Shown here: positions 36,747-45,966 of the stretch, piece after piece
Layout: each line of letters starts with the position of its first letter
Position numbering within the stretch: the stretch's first letter is position 1
Source: Nonomuraea guangzhouensis
GTDB taxonomy: Bacteria > Actinomycetota > Actinomycetes > Streptosporangiales > Streptosporangiaceae
Direction: 5' to 3'
Length of the DNA stretch: 64,000 nt
Assembly (NCBI RefSeq): GCF_019396345.1
Contig: NZ_JAHKRM010000001.1
Span: forward strand, 558,001-622,000
The notes under the pieces: model-generated
What the model saw: only the letters and a program-made list of their open reading frames with translations
The model's database searches: none
What the model was told of the DNA's origin: nothing
Made by a program: the position numbers and the translations under genes

Positions 36747-38903
36747 GTGCCTACACGGCCAGTAAGCGCGAATGATTGGATCAGTGCCGTGGAGGCCTCT
36801 GTCGAGCAGCTCGTGTACGTCCGCGAGGACGAATACACGGTTGCCCGGATGAGCGCCGAATCCACACCCTCCTTCGTCGCCGCGGGCCGCGCGCTGGCCG
36901 GTGTCCAGCCGGGAGAGACGCTCGAGCTCACCGGCGAGTGGGGCGAGCACCCCCGCCACGGCCGGCGCTTCACGGTGACGGCGTGCGAGCGGGTCGTGCC
37001 GTCCACCACCCGGGCCATCCAGCTCTACCTGGGCTCCGGCCTGATCCGCGGCATCGGCCCGCGGCTCGCCCAGGCCATCGTCGGCCACTTCGGCGAGGCG
37101 ACGCTGACCGTCATCGACACCGAGCCCCAGCGGCTCACGGAGGTCGTCAACATCGGCCCGGCGCGGCAGGGCCAGATCCTGGAGGCGTGGCGGGAGCAGA
37201 AGGAGATCGCCGCGCTGATGGTGGTCCTGCAGGGCTTCGGGGTCAGCCCGCTGCTCGCCGCCAAGATCTTCCAGGTCTTCGGCCGCGACTCGGCGGAGCT
37301 CGTCGCCTCCGACCCGTACCAGCTCATCGGCCGGGTGCGCGGCATCGCGTTCGGCACGGCCGACAAGATCGCCCTGCAGTCGGGGGTGCCGGAGCACAGC
37401 CCGCAGCGGATCAAGGCGGCGCTGCTCGACCGGCTGGAGAGCGCCGCCGCCAGGGGCGGTCACTGCTACCTGTCGATGACCGCGCTGCTCACGCAGACCG
37501 CCGAGCTCGTGGAGCAGGATCAGGACGTGGTGCGGCCGATGATCGACGCCCTCACGGCCGAGCGGCGGGTGGTCGTCGAGGCGGCCCCCGACCAGATCGT
37601 GGTCTACGGCAAGGAGCTGCACAGTCGCGAGCTCAAGCTGGCCGAACACGTCGACAGGTTGTGGCGGGCCCGCTCGACGCTGCCCATGCGGCCCTTCCAG
37701 GAGGACCCCGCGCTGCACGACGACCAGAAAGCGGCCGTGACCATGGCGCTGACCAGCACCGTCTCGGTCCTCACCGGCGGTCCGGGCTGCGGCAAGAGCC
37801 ACACGGTGCGGGTGATCGCGGCCACCGTGCGGGCGATGGGCGGCCGGGTGACGCTCGCCGCGCCCACCGGGAAGGCGGCCAAGCGCCTGTCGGAGCTCAC
37901 CGGCCTGCCCGCCATGACCATCCACCGGATGCTGGCCCAGCAGCCCGACCCGGACAAGCTGTTCGACCAGACGCCCGCGCAGGCCGACCTGATCGTGGTC
38001 GACGAGGCGTCCATGCTGGACCTGCACCTGGCCACCCGGCTCACCTCGGCCATCCCGTCGGGCAGTCATCTGCTGCTCGTCGGCGACAGCGACCAGTTGC
38101 CGAGCATCGGCCCCGGCAGCGTGCTGGCCGACCTGCTGCGCGTCGAGGAGATCCCGCGCGTACGGCTCACCCACGTCTTCCGCCAGGCCGACGGCAGCGG
38201 CATCATCCAGAACGCCCACCGCATCAAGGCCGGGCGGCTGCCCGCGATCCCGGGCGGCGGCGGCTTCTGGTTCGAGGAGCTCGACGATCCCGAGGCCGTC
38301 GCCGAGCGGGTCGTCCACCTGGCGACGGTGGCGATCCCGCGCAAGCAGGGCGTCGAGCCGGGCCAGGTGCAGGTGCTGTGCCCGATGCGCAAGGGCGTGG
38401 CGGGCACCGCCGAGCTCGGCCGCAAGCTCCAGGAGCGGCTCAACCCCGCGCGCGACGACCGAGCCGAGCACTGGTCGGGCACCTCGGCCTTCCGGGTCGG
38501 CGACCGGGTCATGCCGATCCGCAACAACTACGACAAGGGCGTCTTCAACGGCGAGACGGGCACGATCACCGACATCGTCCAGGAGCAGCGGCTCGTGGAG
38601 ATCGTCATCGACGACGGCGACACGGTGACCTACGGCTTCGACGAGCTCGACGACCTGACCCATGCCTACGCGATCAGCGTGCACCGCTCGCAGGGCAGCG
38701 AATATCCGTTCGTGGTCGCGCCACTCGTCGCCGAGTCCGGCGGCATCATGCTGCGCCGCAGGCTCCTCTACACCCTGGTCACGCGGGCCCGGTCGTGGGT
38801 GGTGCTGGTCGGCGAGCGCAAGGCCCTGGAGCTGGCGGTCGCCCGGCTCGGCGACCGCCGCAACACCGGCCTCACCCGGCGTCTGGCCCACCTGCTGGCC
38901 TGA
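36747..38903 (+). CDS. recD2: RecD2-type ATP-dependent DNA helicase
   Basis: 718 residues. The N-terminal region contains the OB-fold and helix-hairpin-helix domains of RecD2 (LGSGLIRGIGPRLAQAIVGHFG near 95-115, and VLQGFGVSPLLAAKIFQVFG). Superfamily 1B motifs: Walker A GGPGCGKS near 344-351, APTGKAAKRL, DEASMLD, VGDSDQLPSIGPG, HVFRQA, and the C-terminal SH3 and UvrD-like ends with AYAISVHRSQGSEYP and LYTLVTRAR. Unlike RecD of RecBCD it is a stand-alone 5'-3' helicase implicated in DNA repair. Start is uncertain: GTG at 36747 is right after the previous operon's terminator, and GTG codons around 36789 are possible. Confidence 0.93.
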   Translation: MPTRPVSANDWISAVEASVEQLVYVREDEYTVARMSAESTPSFVAAGRALAGVQPGETLELTGEWGEHPRHGRRFTVTACERVVPSTTRAIQLYLGSGLIRGIGPRLAQAIVGHFGEATLTVIDTEPQRLTEVVNIGPARQGQILEAWREQKEIAALMVVLQGFGVSPLLAAKIFQVFGRDSAELVASDPYQLIGRVRGIAFGTADKIALQSGVPEHSPQRIKAALLDRLESAAARGGHCYLSMTALLTQTAELVEQDQDVVRPMIDALTAERRVVVEAAPDQIVVYGKELHSRELKLAEHVDRLWRARSTLPMRPFQEDPALHDDQKAAVTMALTSTVSVLTGGPGCGKSHTVRVIAATVRAMGGRVTLAAPTGKAAKRLSELTGLPAMTIHRMLAQQPDPDKLFDQTPAQADLIVVDEASMLDLHLATRLTSAIPSGSHLLLVGDSDQLPSIGPGSVLADLLRVEEIPRVRLTHVFRQADGSGIIQNAHRIKAGRLPAIPGGGGFWFEELDDPEAVAERVVHLATVAIPRKQGVEPGQVQVLCPMRKGVAGTAELGRKLQERLNPARDDRAEHWSGTSAFRVGDRVMPIRNNYDKGVFNGETGTITDIVQEQRLVEIVIDDGDTVTYGFDELDDLTHAYAISVHRSQGSEYPFVVAPLVAESGGIMLRRRLLYTLVTRARSWVVLVGERKALELAVARLGDRRNTGLTRRLAHLLA

Positions 38904-38923
38904 CATTCCCCTGAAGGAGCACC

Positions 38924-40147
38924 ATGGCGATCGACTTCACCCTCGCCCCCGAGCACGAGGAGATCCGCGACCGGGTCCGGGCCTTCATCCAGGGCACGGT
39001 CGTCCCGGCCGTCGAGGAGGTGCCGGAGAGCGACCGCGAGGCCTACCTGCGGACCATCTTCCGGCTGCGCGAGAAGGCCAAGGCCGAGGGGTTGTGGCTG
39101 CCGCACATGCCCAAGGAGTGGGGCGGCATGGGCCTCGGCCACGTCGAGCTGGCCATGGTGCAGTCGGAGGCCGCCAAGACCCGGCTCGGGCCGTGGGTGC
39201 TCAACTGCATGGCGCCCGACGAGGGCAACATGCACACGCTGCTGCACTGGGCGAGCGACGAGCAGAAGGAGAAATACCTGCGTCCCCTGCTTGAGGGGAG
39301 CAAGATGTCGTGCTTCGCGATGACCGAGCCGGAGGTCGCCGGTTCCGACCCGACGCTGATCCGTACGCGGGCGGTGAAGGACGGCGACGAATGGGTGATC
39401 AACGGCCACAAGTGGTTCATCTCCAACGCCCGCCGGGCCGGCTTCGCCATCCTCATCGCCAGGACCGAGCTCGACCTTCCCGAAGGCGCGCGCGGCGCCA
39501 ACACCGCCTTCCTCGTCGACCTGCCCTCGCCGGGCTGGAACGACATCCGCGAGGTCGAGACCATGCACGGCTCGACGGGCCACAGCGAGATCGTCATCAC
39601 CGACCTGCGCGTGCCCGACGACCAGGTGCTCGGCGGGCGCGGCAACGGCCACCGGCTCGGCCAATACCGCCTGGGCCCGGCCCGGCTGGCGCACTGCATG
39701 CGCTGGATCTCACAGGCGGAGACGGCGCTCGACATGATGGTCGACCGGGCGCTCAACAGATACAGCCACGGTTCGCTGCTCGCCGACAAGCAGGGAGTGC
39801 AGTGGCTGATCGCCGACTCGGCCATGGAGCTGTATCAGTGCAAGCTGATGGTGCTGCACGCCGCGTACAAGATCGACAAGGGCGAGGACTTCCGTACGGA
39901 GGTGTCGATGGCCAAGCACTTCGTGGCCAACAGCCTCAACCGCATCATCGACCGGGCGATCCAGGTGCACGGGGCGCTCGGGTACTCGACCGACACGCCG
40001 CTGGCCAGTATGTTCCAGCACGCCCGCTGGGCCAGGTTCGCCGACGGGGCCGACGAGATCCACCAGATGCGGATCGCCGAGCGGACGATCGCCGCTTACC
40101 GCGACTCAGGCTCCACCGCCGCAGCCACCGGCGGTCTCCCCCTGTGA
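38924..40147 (+). CDS. Acyl-CoA dehydrogenase family protein
   Basis: 407 residues. N-terminal helical domain (EEIRDRVRAFIQ), middle beta domain with FAMTEPEVAGSDPT and INGHKWFISNA (FAD and substrate contacts), and C-terminal helical domain with QVHGALGYSTDTPL. The layout matches the ACAD10/11-like branch. It oxidises an acyl-CoA at the alpha-beta bond using FAD, passing electrons to ETF. ATG with AAGGAGC upstream, 20 bases after the helicase stop, so they may share a transcript without a functional link. Confidence 0.92.
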   Translation: MAIDFTLAPEHEEIRDRVRAFIQGTVVPAVEEVPESDREAYLRTIFRLREKAKAEGLWLPHMPKEWGGMGLGHVELAMVQSEAAKTRLGPWVLNCMAPDEGNMHTLLHWASDEQKEKYLRPLLEGSKMSCFAMTEPEVAGSDPTLIRTRAVKDGDEWVINGHKWFISNARRAGFAILIARTELDLPEGARGANTAFLVDLPSPGWNDIREVETMHGSTGHSEIVITDLRVPDDQVLGGRGNGHRLGQYRLGPARLAHCMRWISQAETALDMMVDRALNRYSHGSLLADKQGVQWLIADSAMELYQCKLMVLHAAYKIDKGEDFRTEVSMAKHFVANSLNRIIDRAIQVHGALGYSTDTPLASMFQHARWARFADGADEIHQMRIAERTIAAYRDSGSTAAATGGLPL

Positions 40148-40238
40148 CCCGCCGTCTGGGGCCGGCTTGGCATCCTCGCGCTGCCAGCGTTCGGCAACTG
40201 GCACCGTACGGACGACCGAGGGCTGTCCGCGCTGGACC

Positions 40239-41114
40239 CTAACTGGGCGGGCAGTTCTCGCCCCGGCGGCCTCCTGGCTCCTGCGGCTCGGACCCCTCGT
40301 ACACGCTCAGGGTCGCCTTGCCCGGCTCCGTCATGGAGCCGTTCTCCACCAGCCACGAGTCCGGCACCGACTGCTTCGTTCCGCCGGTTAGGGGGTCCAT
40401 GTCCTCGAAGTTCTGGATGGTCACGCCACGCTCCTGCAGCATGCCGCGCACCTCGGTCACGGTCCGGCCGATGTAGGGCAGGCAGTGCAGCGGCTCGCCC
40501 AGGCCGTCGATCGTGGTGCTGTTCGCGAACGGCTCGCCGGGCCGGGCCTCGCGCCCGAGCGTGATGTCGGCGGGTCCCTGGAAGTTCTCCGGGATCTTCA
40601 CCCCGATGGGGCAGCCGCCCATCTTGTCGCAGGTCCCCGGCTGGTCGATGGTCTTGATCTCGTCGAGGTACCGGCCCTCGGTGGGCGAGGTGGGGAAGAT
40701 GGAGCCCACCCACGACGGCGTCGAGGGGATGACCGTGAGGGTCACGTTCAGCCCGGCGTCACGGAGCTGCGCCTGGTACGTGCCGGCGTCGGCGTACAGG
40801 TCCTTGATCTCGATGACGTAGTACCCGTCCTCCTTCTTGATGTCGAGCGCCGCGGCCGTCCCGGGTCCGAGACCGAGCCCGGTGGGCAAGAGCCAGCTCA
40901 GAGCGAGGAACGCGGCGGTCAGCAGGGCCACGCCCGGCACCGCGGCGCGCAGGATCAGCGGCCGGCGCGCGCGCCGCACTGCCGGTGCGACGGCCCTGGC
41001 TGTGGCGGGCTCGGCGGCCATGATGTCGCGCATGAGCTCGTGGGCCGCCTCGGTCATGCCGGGCCCGGCGCCAGGGGACAGGTGGGTGACCACGCGGTCC
41101 ACCCTGTTCTTCAT
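40239..41114 (-). CDS. Membrane-anchored PASTA-like protein, partner of the ECF sigma factor
   Basis: 291 residues. A cytoplasmic N-terminus (1-55) with two short helices resembles an anti-sigma-type segment (MTEAAHELMRDIMAAEP). One membrane helix lies at about 57-80. The extracytoplasmic part ends in a PASTA-like unit (about 215-275: CLPYIGRTVTEVRGMLQERGV, then SVPDSWLVENGSMTEPGKATLSVYEG). PASTA domains sense muropeptides or beta-lactams. The ATG overlaps the sigma-factor stop (ATGA), so it is probably its regulator. No zinc anti-sigma motif (HxxxCxxC) is present. Confidence 0.75.
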   Translation of the reverse strand: MKNRVDRVVTHLSPGAGPGMTEAAHELMRDIMAAEPATARAVAPAVRRARRPLILRAAVPGVALLTAAFLALSWLLPTGLGLGPGTAAALDIKKEDGYYVIEIKDLYADAGTYQAQLRDAGLNVTLTVIPSTPSWVGSIFPTSPTEGRYLDEIKTIDQPGTCDKMGGCPIGVKIPENFQGPADITLGREARPGEPFANSTTIDGLGEPLHCLPYIGRTVTEVRGMLQERGVTIQNFEDMDPLTGGTKQSVPDSWLVENGSMTEPGKATLSVYEGSEPQEPGGRRGENCPPS

Positions 41115-41689
41115 GATTTTCCCTCCGCGAGTGCGACGGCGCGCAGGCCGTAGGTGGTCAGGTCGAGGTCGGCGCTCGCCAGTTCCTTGGCCAGCCGCTG
41201 GCGGGCGCGGTGCAGGCGCAGCCGCGCCGCTCCGCGCGAGCAGCCGAGCACCTTGGCGATCTCGGCGCTGCTCAGCCCTTCCCAGCCGACCAAGGCGAGC
41301 AGTTCCCGGTCGTCGGGCGACAGGCGTCTGAACGCCTGGTGGGTGGCCTCGCCGTACCGGTCGGCCACCGGCCTGGACCATGTGGACAGCTCCGCACGCA
41401 GCCGCGCGGACAGCGCCGATCGGCGCTCCTCGGCGCGGAAGTGGTTGGCGAGGACCCGCCGGGCGACGGCGTACAGCCACAGCCGGGCCTCGTCCCTCAC
41501 GGGAATGTCGTCCAGCCGGCGCCAGGCGGTCGTGAACGTCTCGGCGATCACGTCGGCGATGTCGTCCGTGGACTCGGTACGTCGCGCCACATAGGCGGCG
41601 ATGGCGGGATAGTGCGCCAGGTAGAGCTGCTCGAAGCGTTGCTCCGGCGCCTGGGGCCCGATGTCGCCTTCTCTCCGTTGTTTGGACAC
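41111..41689 (-). CDS. ECF-type RNA polymerase sigma factor
   Basis: 192 residues with region 2 (about 17-85: FEQLYLAHYPAIAAYVARRT, DIADVIAETFTTAWRRLDDIP, WLYAVARRVLANHFR) and region 4 (about 120-175: FRRLSPDDRELLALVGWEGLSSAEIAKVLGCSRGAARLRLHRARQRL). It directs RNA polymerase to a stress or envelope regulon. GTG start. The partner membrane protein overlaps its 3' end. It is divergent from the secreted subtilase, with a shared 12-bp motif near each gene, so the subtilase is a candidate target. Confidence 0.93.
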   Translation of the reverse strand: MSKQRREGDIGPQAPEQRFEQLYLAHYPAIAAYVARRTESTDDIADVIAETFTTAWRRLDDIPVRDEARLWLYAVARRVLANHFRAEERRSALSARLRAELSTWSRPVADRYGEATHQAFRRLSPDDRELLALVGWEGLSSAEIAKVLGCSRGAARLRLHRARQRLAKELASADLDLTTYGLRAVALAEGKS

Positions 41690-41695
41690 ATCTCA

Positions 41696-41707
41696 GCAGA
41701 TGTCCGG
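41696..41707 (-). promoter_or_regulatory. 12-bp motif upstream of the ECF sigma gene (inverted copy at 41790-41801)
   Basis: Reads CCGGACATCTGC on the minus strand and matches CCGGACATTTGC at 41790-41801 on the plus strand at 11 of 12 positions. Each copy points toward the adjacent divergent gene. It may be a shared promoter element or operator. Confidence 0.4.
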
Positions 41708-41789
41708 CTTAGCAACTCTGTTTCACAAGAAAGCCCATTTTCTCGAAAGGCTCAGTTTTCACCGGAGACCCGGTAACACCCTGCCGCAT

Positions 41790-41801
41790 CCGGACATTTG
41801 C
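41790..41801 (+). promoter_or_regulatory. 12-bp motif upstream of the subtilase gene
   Basis: CCGGACATTTGC, the plus-strand counterpart of the motif at 41696-41707, about 75 bases before the chosen subtilase ATG. Confidence 0.4.
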
Positions 41802-41874
41802 TCATGCGTTGCCGCTGAACGTACCTGAGCGTCGTCGGCGGCGATCGGTCATGCAGCCGATGGAGAGGAAACGC

Positions 41875-44800
41875 ATGAGGTTAGGCAAGGGCCTGCTGGC
41901 CGCCATCCTGGCAATAACGGCCGGCGTCACGACCGCCCCGGCACCCGCCGCCGCGACGCCGGCCCCGACCCCGGGAGTCGCGAGGCAAGAAGGCGCGACG
42001 AACCGGCCGACCGGCACGGTGACGCTGATCACCGGCGACCGCGTCGTCGTCACCGCCGCCGGGCATCGGGTGGAGCCCGGAGCGGGCAGGCAGGTGCACT
42101 ACAGCAGCCAGTACCGCGACGGCCATCTGTATGTCTACCCGTCCGACGCCCATCCGCTGGTGGCCAAGGGCGTTCTGGACGAGCGGCTGTTCGACGTCAC
42201 GCAGCTCCTGGCCTGGGGGTACGGTGACGCGAAGCGGAGCGACATCCCGCTGATCACGCAGTCGGCCAAGGGGGATGGGCCCGCGCTCCGGAACGCCCGC
42301 CAGGACCGGCGGCTGTCCTCCCTCGGCATGTCCCCCGTGGAGGTGCCCAAGAAGAGCGCCGCCGAGACGTGGAAGGGCATAACGGACGGCGTCCAGACCC
42401 TGACCGCCGGCCGGACGAAGATCTGGCTGAACGGCCACCGCTCCTTCACCCTCGACCAGAGCGTCAAGCAGATCGGCGCCACCGAGGCGTGGAAGCAGGG
42501 CTTCACCGGCGAGGGCGTCACGGTCGCCGTGCTCGACAGCGGCTACGACCCCACACATCCCGACCTGAAGAACGTCGTCACGCAGGCACGCGACTTCACC
42601 GGTCACGACGACATCCGCGACAGGAACGGACACGGCACGCACGTCGCGTCGATCGTCGCGGGAGCGGGAGAGAAACAGCGCGGCGTGGCGCCCGGCGCGA
42701 AACTCGCCATCGGCAAGATCGGCGACCTCGTGATGCAGGAGTCCGACATCATTGCCGGCATGGAGTGGGCCGCGGCCGAGGTCAAGGCCAAGGTCATCAA
42801 CATGAGCATCGGCGGCCCGGACACGATCGACGTGGACCCGGTCGAGCAGGCGGTCAACACTCTGTCGGAGCGTACCGGCGCGCTCTTCGTCGTGGCTGCG
42901 GGCAACGACGCCAAGCCCGGCACGGTCTTGAGCCCCGGCAGCGCCGACGCGGCCCTCACAGTCGGCGCCGTCGGCCGGGACGACAAGGTGGCCGATTTCT
43001 CCAGCAAGGGCCCCCGGCTCAACGACCACGCCATCAAGCCGGACCTCACCGCCCCCGGCGTCGCCATCAAGGCCGCCAACGCCAACGGCGGAGCCGACGC
43101 CCCGTACGCCGCCATGAGCGGCACCTCGATGGCCGCACCCCACGTGGCGGGAGCCGCCGCGATCCTCGCCCAGCGCCATCCCGACTGGAGCGGACAGCGT
43201 CTCAAAGCTGCCCTCATCGGCAGCGCCGCCCCCAACGGGAGCGCCAAAATCTACGAGGAGGGCGCCGGACGCGTGGACGTGGCCCGCGCGGTCTCCCAGC
43301 AGGTGGCCGCGACGACCGGCAACGTCTGGGCCTCCTTCCCCTGGAACGGCACCGGCGAGCGCGTGGCGACCAAGACGCTCACGTACGCCAACTCCGGCGA
43401 CACCCCGCTCACCCTGGAGCTCGCCGCGGACGGCGAGGGGCTGGAGCTGGGGTCCAAGCGGCTGGAGGTGCCCGCCAAGGGCGAGGCGTCAGTCGAGCTG
43501 ACGATCCACGCGGAGGGCAAGGCGCCCGGGGACTATCCCGGCGTCGTCACCGCCAGGTCGGGCGACACCGTCGTGCGCACGCTCGCGGGCGCGTACGTGG
43601 AGCCCGAGACCTACACCCTGACCGTCAAGACCATCGAGAGGGACGGCCAGACACCCCGCGCCGCCATGGGTTATCTCTACCAGCTCGAGACCGATACCCA
43701 GAAGACGCTCTCGTTCGACGACCAAGGCGTCGCAAGAGTACGGGTACCCAAGGGCGAGTGGAACCTCTACGTCAACGTCTACAACTCGGACCAATCCACG
43801 ACCGCGCATCGGCCCGTGACCATCGACGGCGCGGACCAGGAAGTGACGGTGGACGCGCGCCAGGGGAAGGAGATCACGTTCACGGTGGACGAGCCGACCG
43901 CCGTCCAGGACGGCAGTGAGCAGATCACCCTGGCCAACGGCTGGTTCAGCCAAGGCTGGGCCAGCTTCGGTGACGACGTCTATGCTCTGCCGGTGCGCCA
44001 GCCCGGCCTGAAGTACCTGGCCGGGAGCACCTGGCACAAGAAGGACGCCGCGCCGAGCCCGTACCGCTACGACCTGGTCGACTACCGCACCGGCGGAATT
44101 CCGGACGACCTGTCGTACACGGCGCGCACGCGTGACCTGGTGAAGGTGAGCGCGACGTACCGGGCGCCCGGCCTGCCCGGCACGGCCGAGGTGATAGTGG
44201 GGCCGCTACTCCCCGGCGGGTCCTGGGCAGGGGGCTCCTGGCTGTCCGAGAGCCCGAGCCTGAATCTGCCGGCCACCATGACGCACTACCGCACTCCCGG
44301 CTTCGCCTGGGAAACCGACATCACGACGGGCACCCACTGGGTGTCGGGCGTGAGCCAGGTGCTCGGCCGGCGGCCCGTCACCGAGCTGTGGAACGCCGCC
44401 GTGACCGGCCCCGCCTTCGGCACGTCCGCGGGCAGCCGCGACGGCGACTGGCTGAACTTCAACGTCGACGGCATCCTCGCTGACGGGCGGGCCGGGCTGA
44501 TGGGCGGCGACTACGACACCACCGGCACCATCGCCCTGGCCCGCAGCGAGGAGAAACTGGCCGAGACCGATCTGGCGACCTGCGAACCCGGATACACGGA
44601 AAGTTGCCGGCTGGACGTCCGCCTGCCCGCAGAGCCGGCGACCTACACTCTGACCGCGTCGGCGCGGCGGCCGTCGGCGCTGTCCACGAAGGTCGAGTCG
44701 GCCTGGACGTTCCGGTCGCAGCGGACGGCCGGGCCCCGGCCGCTGCCCCTGACCGCCGTCCGCTACGCCCCCGAGGGCCTGGACGACCACAACCGCGCCA

Positions 44801-45066
44801 AGCCCGGGTCCATGACCGTCATCCCGGTGAGCCTCCACCACAACCCCGGCGCCTCCGCGCCGCGTACCACGTCGATCACGCTTGAGGCGTCCTTCGACGA
44901 CGGGGCGACCTGGCGGCCGGTCCAGCTGACCCACGCCGGCTCGGGATGGACGGCCCGGATCGCAAACCCGGACGCCCCCGGGTTCGTCTCACTGCGTGCC
45001 AAGGTCACGGACGCGGCGGGTGACCGCGTGACACAGACCATCACCAAGGCGTACGCCATCGGGTGA
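41875..45066 (+). CDS. Large secreted S8 subtilisin-family serine peptidase
   Basis: About 1063 residues. Signal peptide (MRLGKGLLAAILAITAGVTTAPAPAAA), a propeptide region with TVTLITGDRVVV typical of streptomycete subtilases (about 45-190), then the catalytic domain with Asp221 (VAVLDSGYD), His253 (GHGTHVA), Asn in AAGNDA and Ser418 (SGTSMAAPHVAG). The C-terminal half (about 480-1063) is beta-rich repeats that may bind wall or substrate. ATG at 41875 is chosen because GGAGAGGA precedes it; ATGs at 41851 and 41860 would only lengthen the charged N-terminus. Divergent from the ECF sigma factor and ended by a strong hairpin. Confidence 0.95.
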   Translation: MRLGKGLLAAILAITAGVTTAPAPAAATPAPTPGVARQEGATNRPTGTVTLITGDRVVVTAAGHRVEPGAGRQVHYSSQYRDGHLYVYPSDAHPLVAKGVLDERLFDVTQLLAWGYGDAKRSDIPLITQSAKGDGPALRNARQDRRLSSLGMSPVEVPKKSAAETWKGITDGVQTLTAGRTKIWLNGHRSFTLDQSVKQIGATEAWKQGFTGEGVTVAVLDSGYDPTHPDLKNVVTQARDFTGHDDIRDRNGHGTHVASIVAGAGEKQRGVAPGAKLAIGKIGDLVMQESDIIAGMEWAAAEVKAKVINMSIGGPDTIDVDPVEQAVNTLSERTGALFVVAAGNDAKPGTVLSPGSADAALTVGAVGRDDKVADFSSKGPRLNDHAIKPDLTAPGVAIKAANANGGADAPYAAMSGTSMAAPHVAGAAAILAQRHPDWSGQRLKAALIGSAAPNGSAKIYEEGAGRVDVARAVSQQVAATTGNVWASFPWNGTGERVATKTLTYANSGDTPLTLELAADGEGLELGSKRLEVPAKGEASVELTIHAEGKAPGDYPGVVTARSGDTVVRTLAGAYVEPETYTLTVKTIERDGQTPRAAMGYLYQLETDTQKTLSFDDQGVARVRVPKGEWNLYVNVYNSDQSTTAHRPVTIDGADQEVTVDARQGKEITFTVDEPTAVQDGSEQITLANGWFSQGWASFGDDVYALPVRQPGLKYLAGSTWHKKDAAPSPYRYDLVDYRTGGIPDDLSYTARTRDLVKVSATYRAPGLPGTAEVIVGPLLPGGSWAGGSWLSESPSLNLPATMTHYRTPGFAWETDITTGTHWVSGVSQVLGRRPVTELWNAAVTGPAFGTSAGSRDGDWLNFNVDGILADGRAGLMGGDYDTTGTIALARSEEKLAETDLATCEPGYTESCRLDVRLPAEPATYTLTASARRPSALSTKVESAWTFRSQRTAGPRPLPLTAVRYAPEGLDDHNRAKPGSMTVIPVSLHHNPGASAPRTTSITLEASFDDGATWRPVQLTHAGSGWTARIANPDAPGFVSLRAKVTDAAGDRVTQTITKAYAIG

Positions 45067-45078
45067 CGGGTCCGCCCT

Positions 45079-45113
45079 CCGGCCGCGCGGGCGCAAGTCT
45101 CCCGCGCGGCCGG
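45079..45113 (+). terminator. Hairpin terminator after the subtilase gene
   Basis: A perfect 13-bp stem (CCGGCCGCGCGGG at 45079-45091 with 45101-45113), loop of nine bases, starting 12 bases past the stop codon. Confidence 0.85.
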
Positions 45114-45217
45114 CCGCGGCCCGGCGGTAAATGACCGGCACCGCCCCGAGGCCGGCGGCCTGGGCGCGGAGAAGGTCACCTTCTCCTACACCGACCTCGG
45201 CTTCGTCGTAGTTCGTC

Positions 45218-45640
45218 TTAGAAGGTGCGGGTGGTGACCCAGTTCGCCTGGTGTGTCGGATTGTTCAGGTCGAACGTGGTACCGGACAGGCGCCTGTCCG
45301 GGCCCAGCGAGCCGGTGTATCGGCCTCTGGCTCCGTTCGACCACCCAACGGTGAAGAAGATATTCCGGCCTTCCACCGCGCCTTCCTCGATCGTCCCCAC
45401 GGCGCCGGAGGAGGCGGTCCCGAAGAGCCTCCCGCTGCTGTCCTGTGTCACGTTCATCGTCACTGTGATCCCGCCGCTCTGAACGAACTGCCACCTGCCA
45501 TTGACGGAGAACTCGGGCGCCGCGACGCCCGCCGTCCGCGAAGCGGAGGACACGCCGGCGGCGCTGGCGGCAGGGGCCAGAGCGAGACCAACGCCACCCA
45601 GAACAAGAGCGAGGCCGGCCGTGGCAAGCTTGGTGCGCAT
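45218..45640 (-). CDS. Small secreted beta-rich protein
   Basis: 140 residues from the ATG at 45640 (AAGGGAT upstream). Signal peptide with AASA at about residue 27, then a short linker and a strand-rich domain with FSVNGRWQFVQSGGITVTMNVTQDSSGRLFGTASS, GRNIFFTVGWSNGARGRYTGSL and RLSGTTFDL. The pattern is an up-and-down barrel of short strands with no cysteines. I do not recognise a named family. It stands alone, convergent with the subtilase gene and at the edge of the accessory region. Confidence 0.75.
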   Translation of the reverse strand: MRTKLATAGLALVLGGVGLALAPAASAAGVSSASRTAGVAAPEFSVNGRWQFVQSGGITVTMNVTQDSSGRLFGTASSGAVGTIEEGAVEGRNIFFTVGWSNGARGRYTGSLGPDRRLSGTTFDLNNPTHQANWVTTRTF

Positions 45641-45667
45641 GGGATATCCCTTCGTTGATGTTCGATC

Positions 45668-45684
45668 GATCCGCTGAGCGGATC
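45668..45684. promoter_or_regulatory. Perfect palindrome upstream of the small secreted gene
   Basis: GATCCGCTGAGCGGATC, 8-bp arms around a single base, 28 to 44 bases before the ATG of the secreted protein on the minus strand. A repressor site or 5' hairpin is possible. Confidence 0.4.
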
Positions 45685-45966
45685 TGAGCGCCCTCGGCGT
45701 CTTTCTCGGTCGGGTGGCCTGACGCCTCGTGAGGGCACATCCTGATGGTGCGCTAATGGCCAGCACACCCGGCATCCCATGCTTTCGGGGGTTGACCTGC
45801 TTTATCGTCGCCGACTGCACTGGTATGGGCTGGTTAAGGTGCCCCGAACCTTCTGGACATTGGACCAACCAACCTGGCACCTCTGCATGATGTGCCGCTT
45901 CGTAGCCACGATCGGCTCCATGGTGAATTCACCAGGCCAAGTGGATCGATCAGCAGGTAGGCCCGC
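45685..45966. other. Intergenic stretch without a recognised gene
   Basis: Lower GC and no open frame with coding character. It should contain the promoter of the minus-strand secreted gene; I cannot fix its -35 and -10 boxes. Confidence 0.5.

Noticed and set aside
36699..38906. A 735-codon minus-strand frame opposite the RecD2 gene
   Set aside because: Antisense shadow; long Asp/Gly/Val-rich low-complexity protein with no recognisable domain.
36776..38914. A 712-codon plus-strand frame overlapping the RecD2 gene in another frame
   Set aside because: Out-of-frame reading of a gene with all helicase motifs; Arg/Ala/Gly-rich translation without motifs.
42369..43919. A 516-codon frame inside the subtilase gene
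   Set aside because: The subtilase frame has all catalytic residues; this one is Arg-rich noise.
45114..45217. Possible remnant of a coding region (EAGGLGAEKVTFSYTD-like) after the subtilase terminator
   Set aside because: Too short, no start, and similarity to any specific family cannot be shown by eye.
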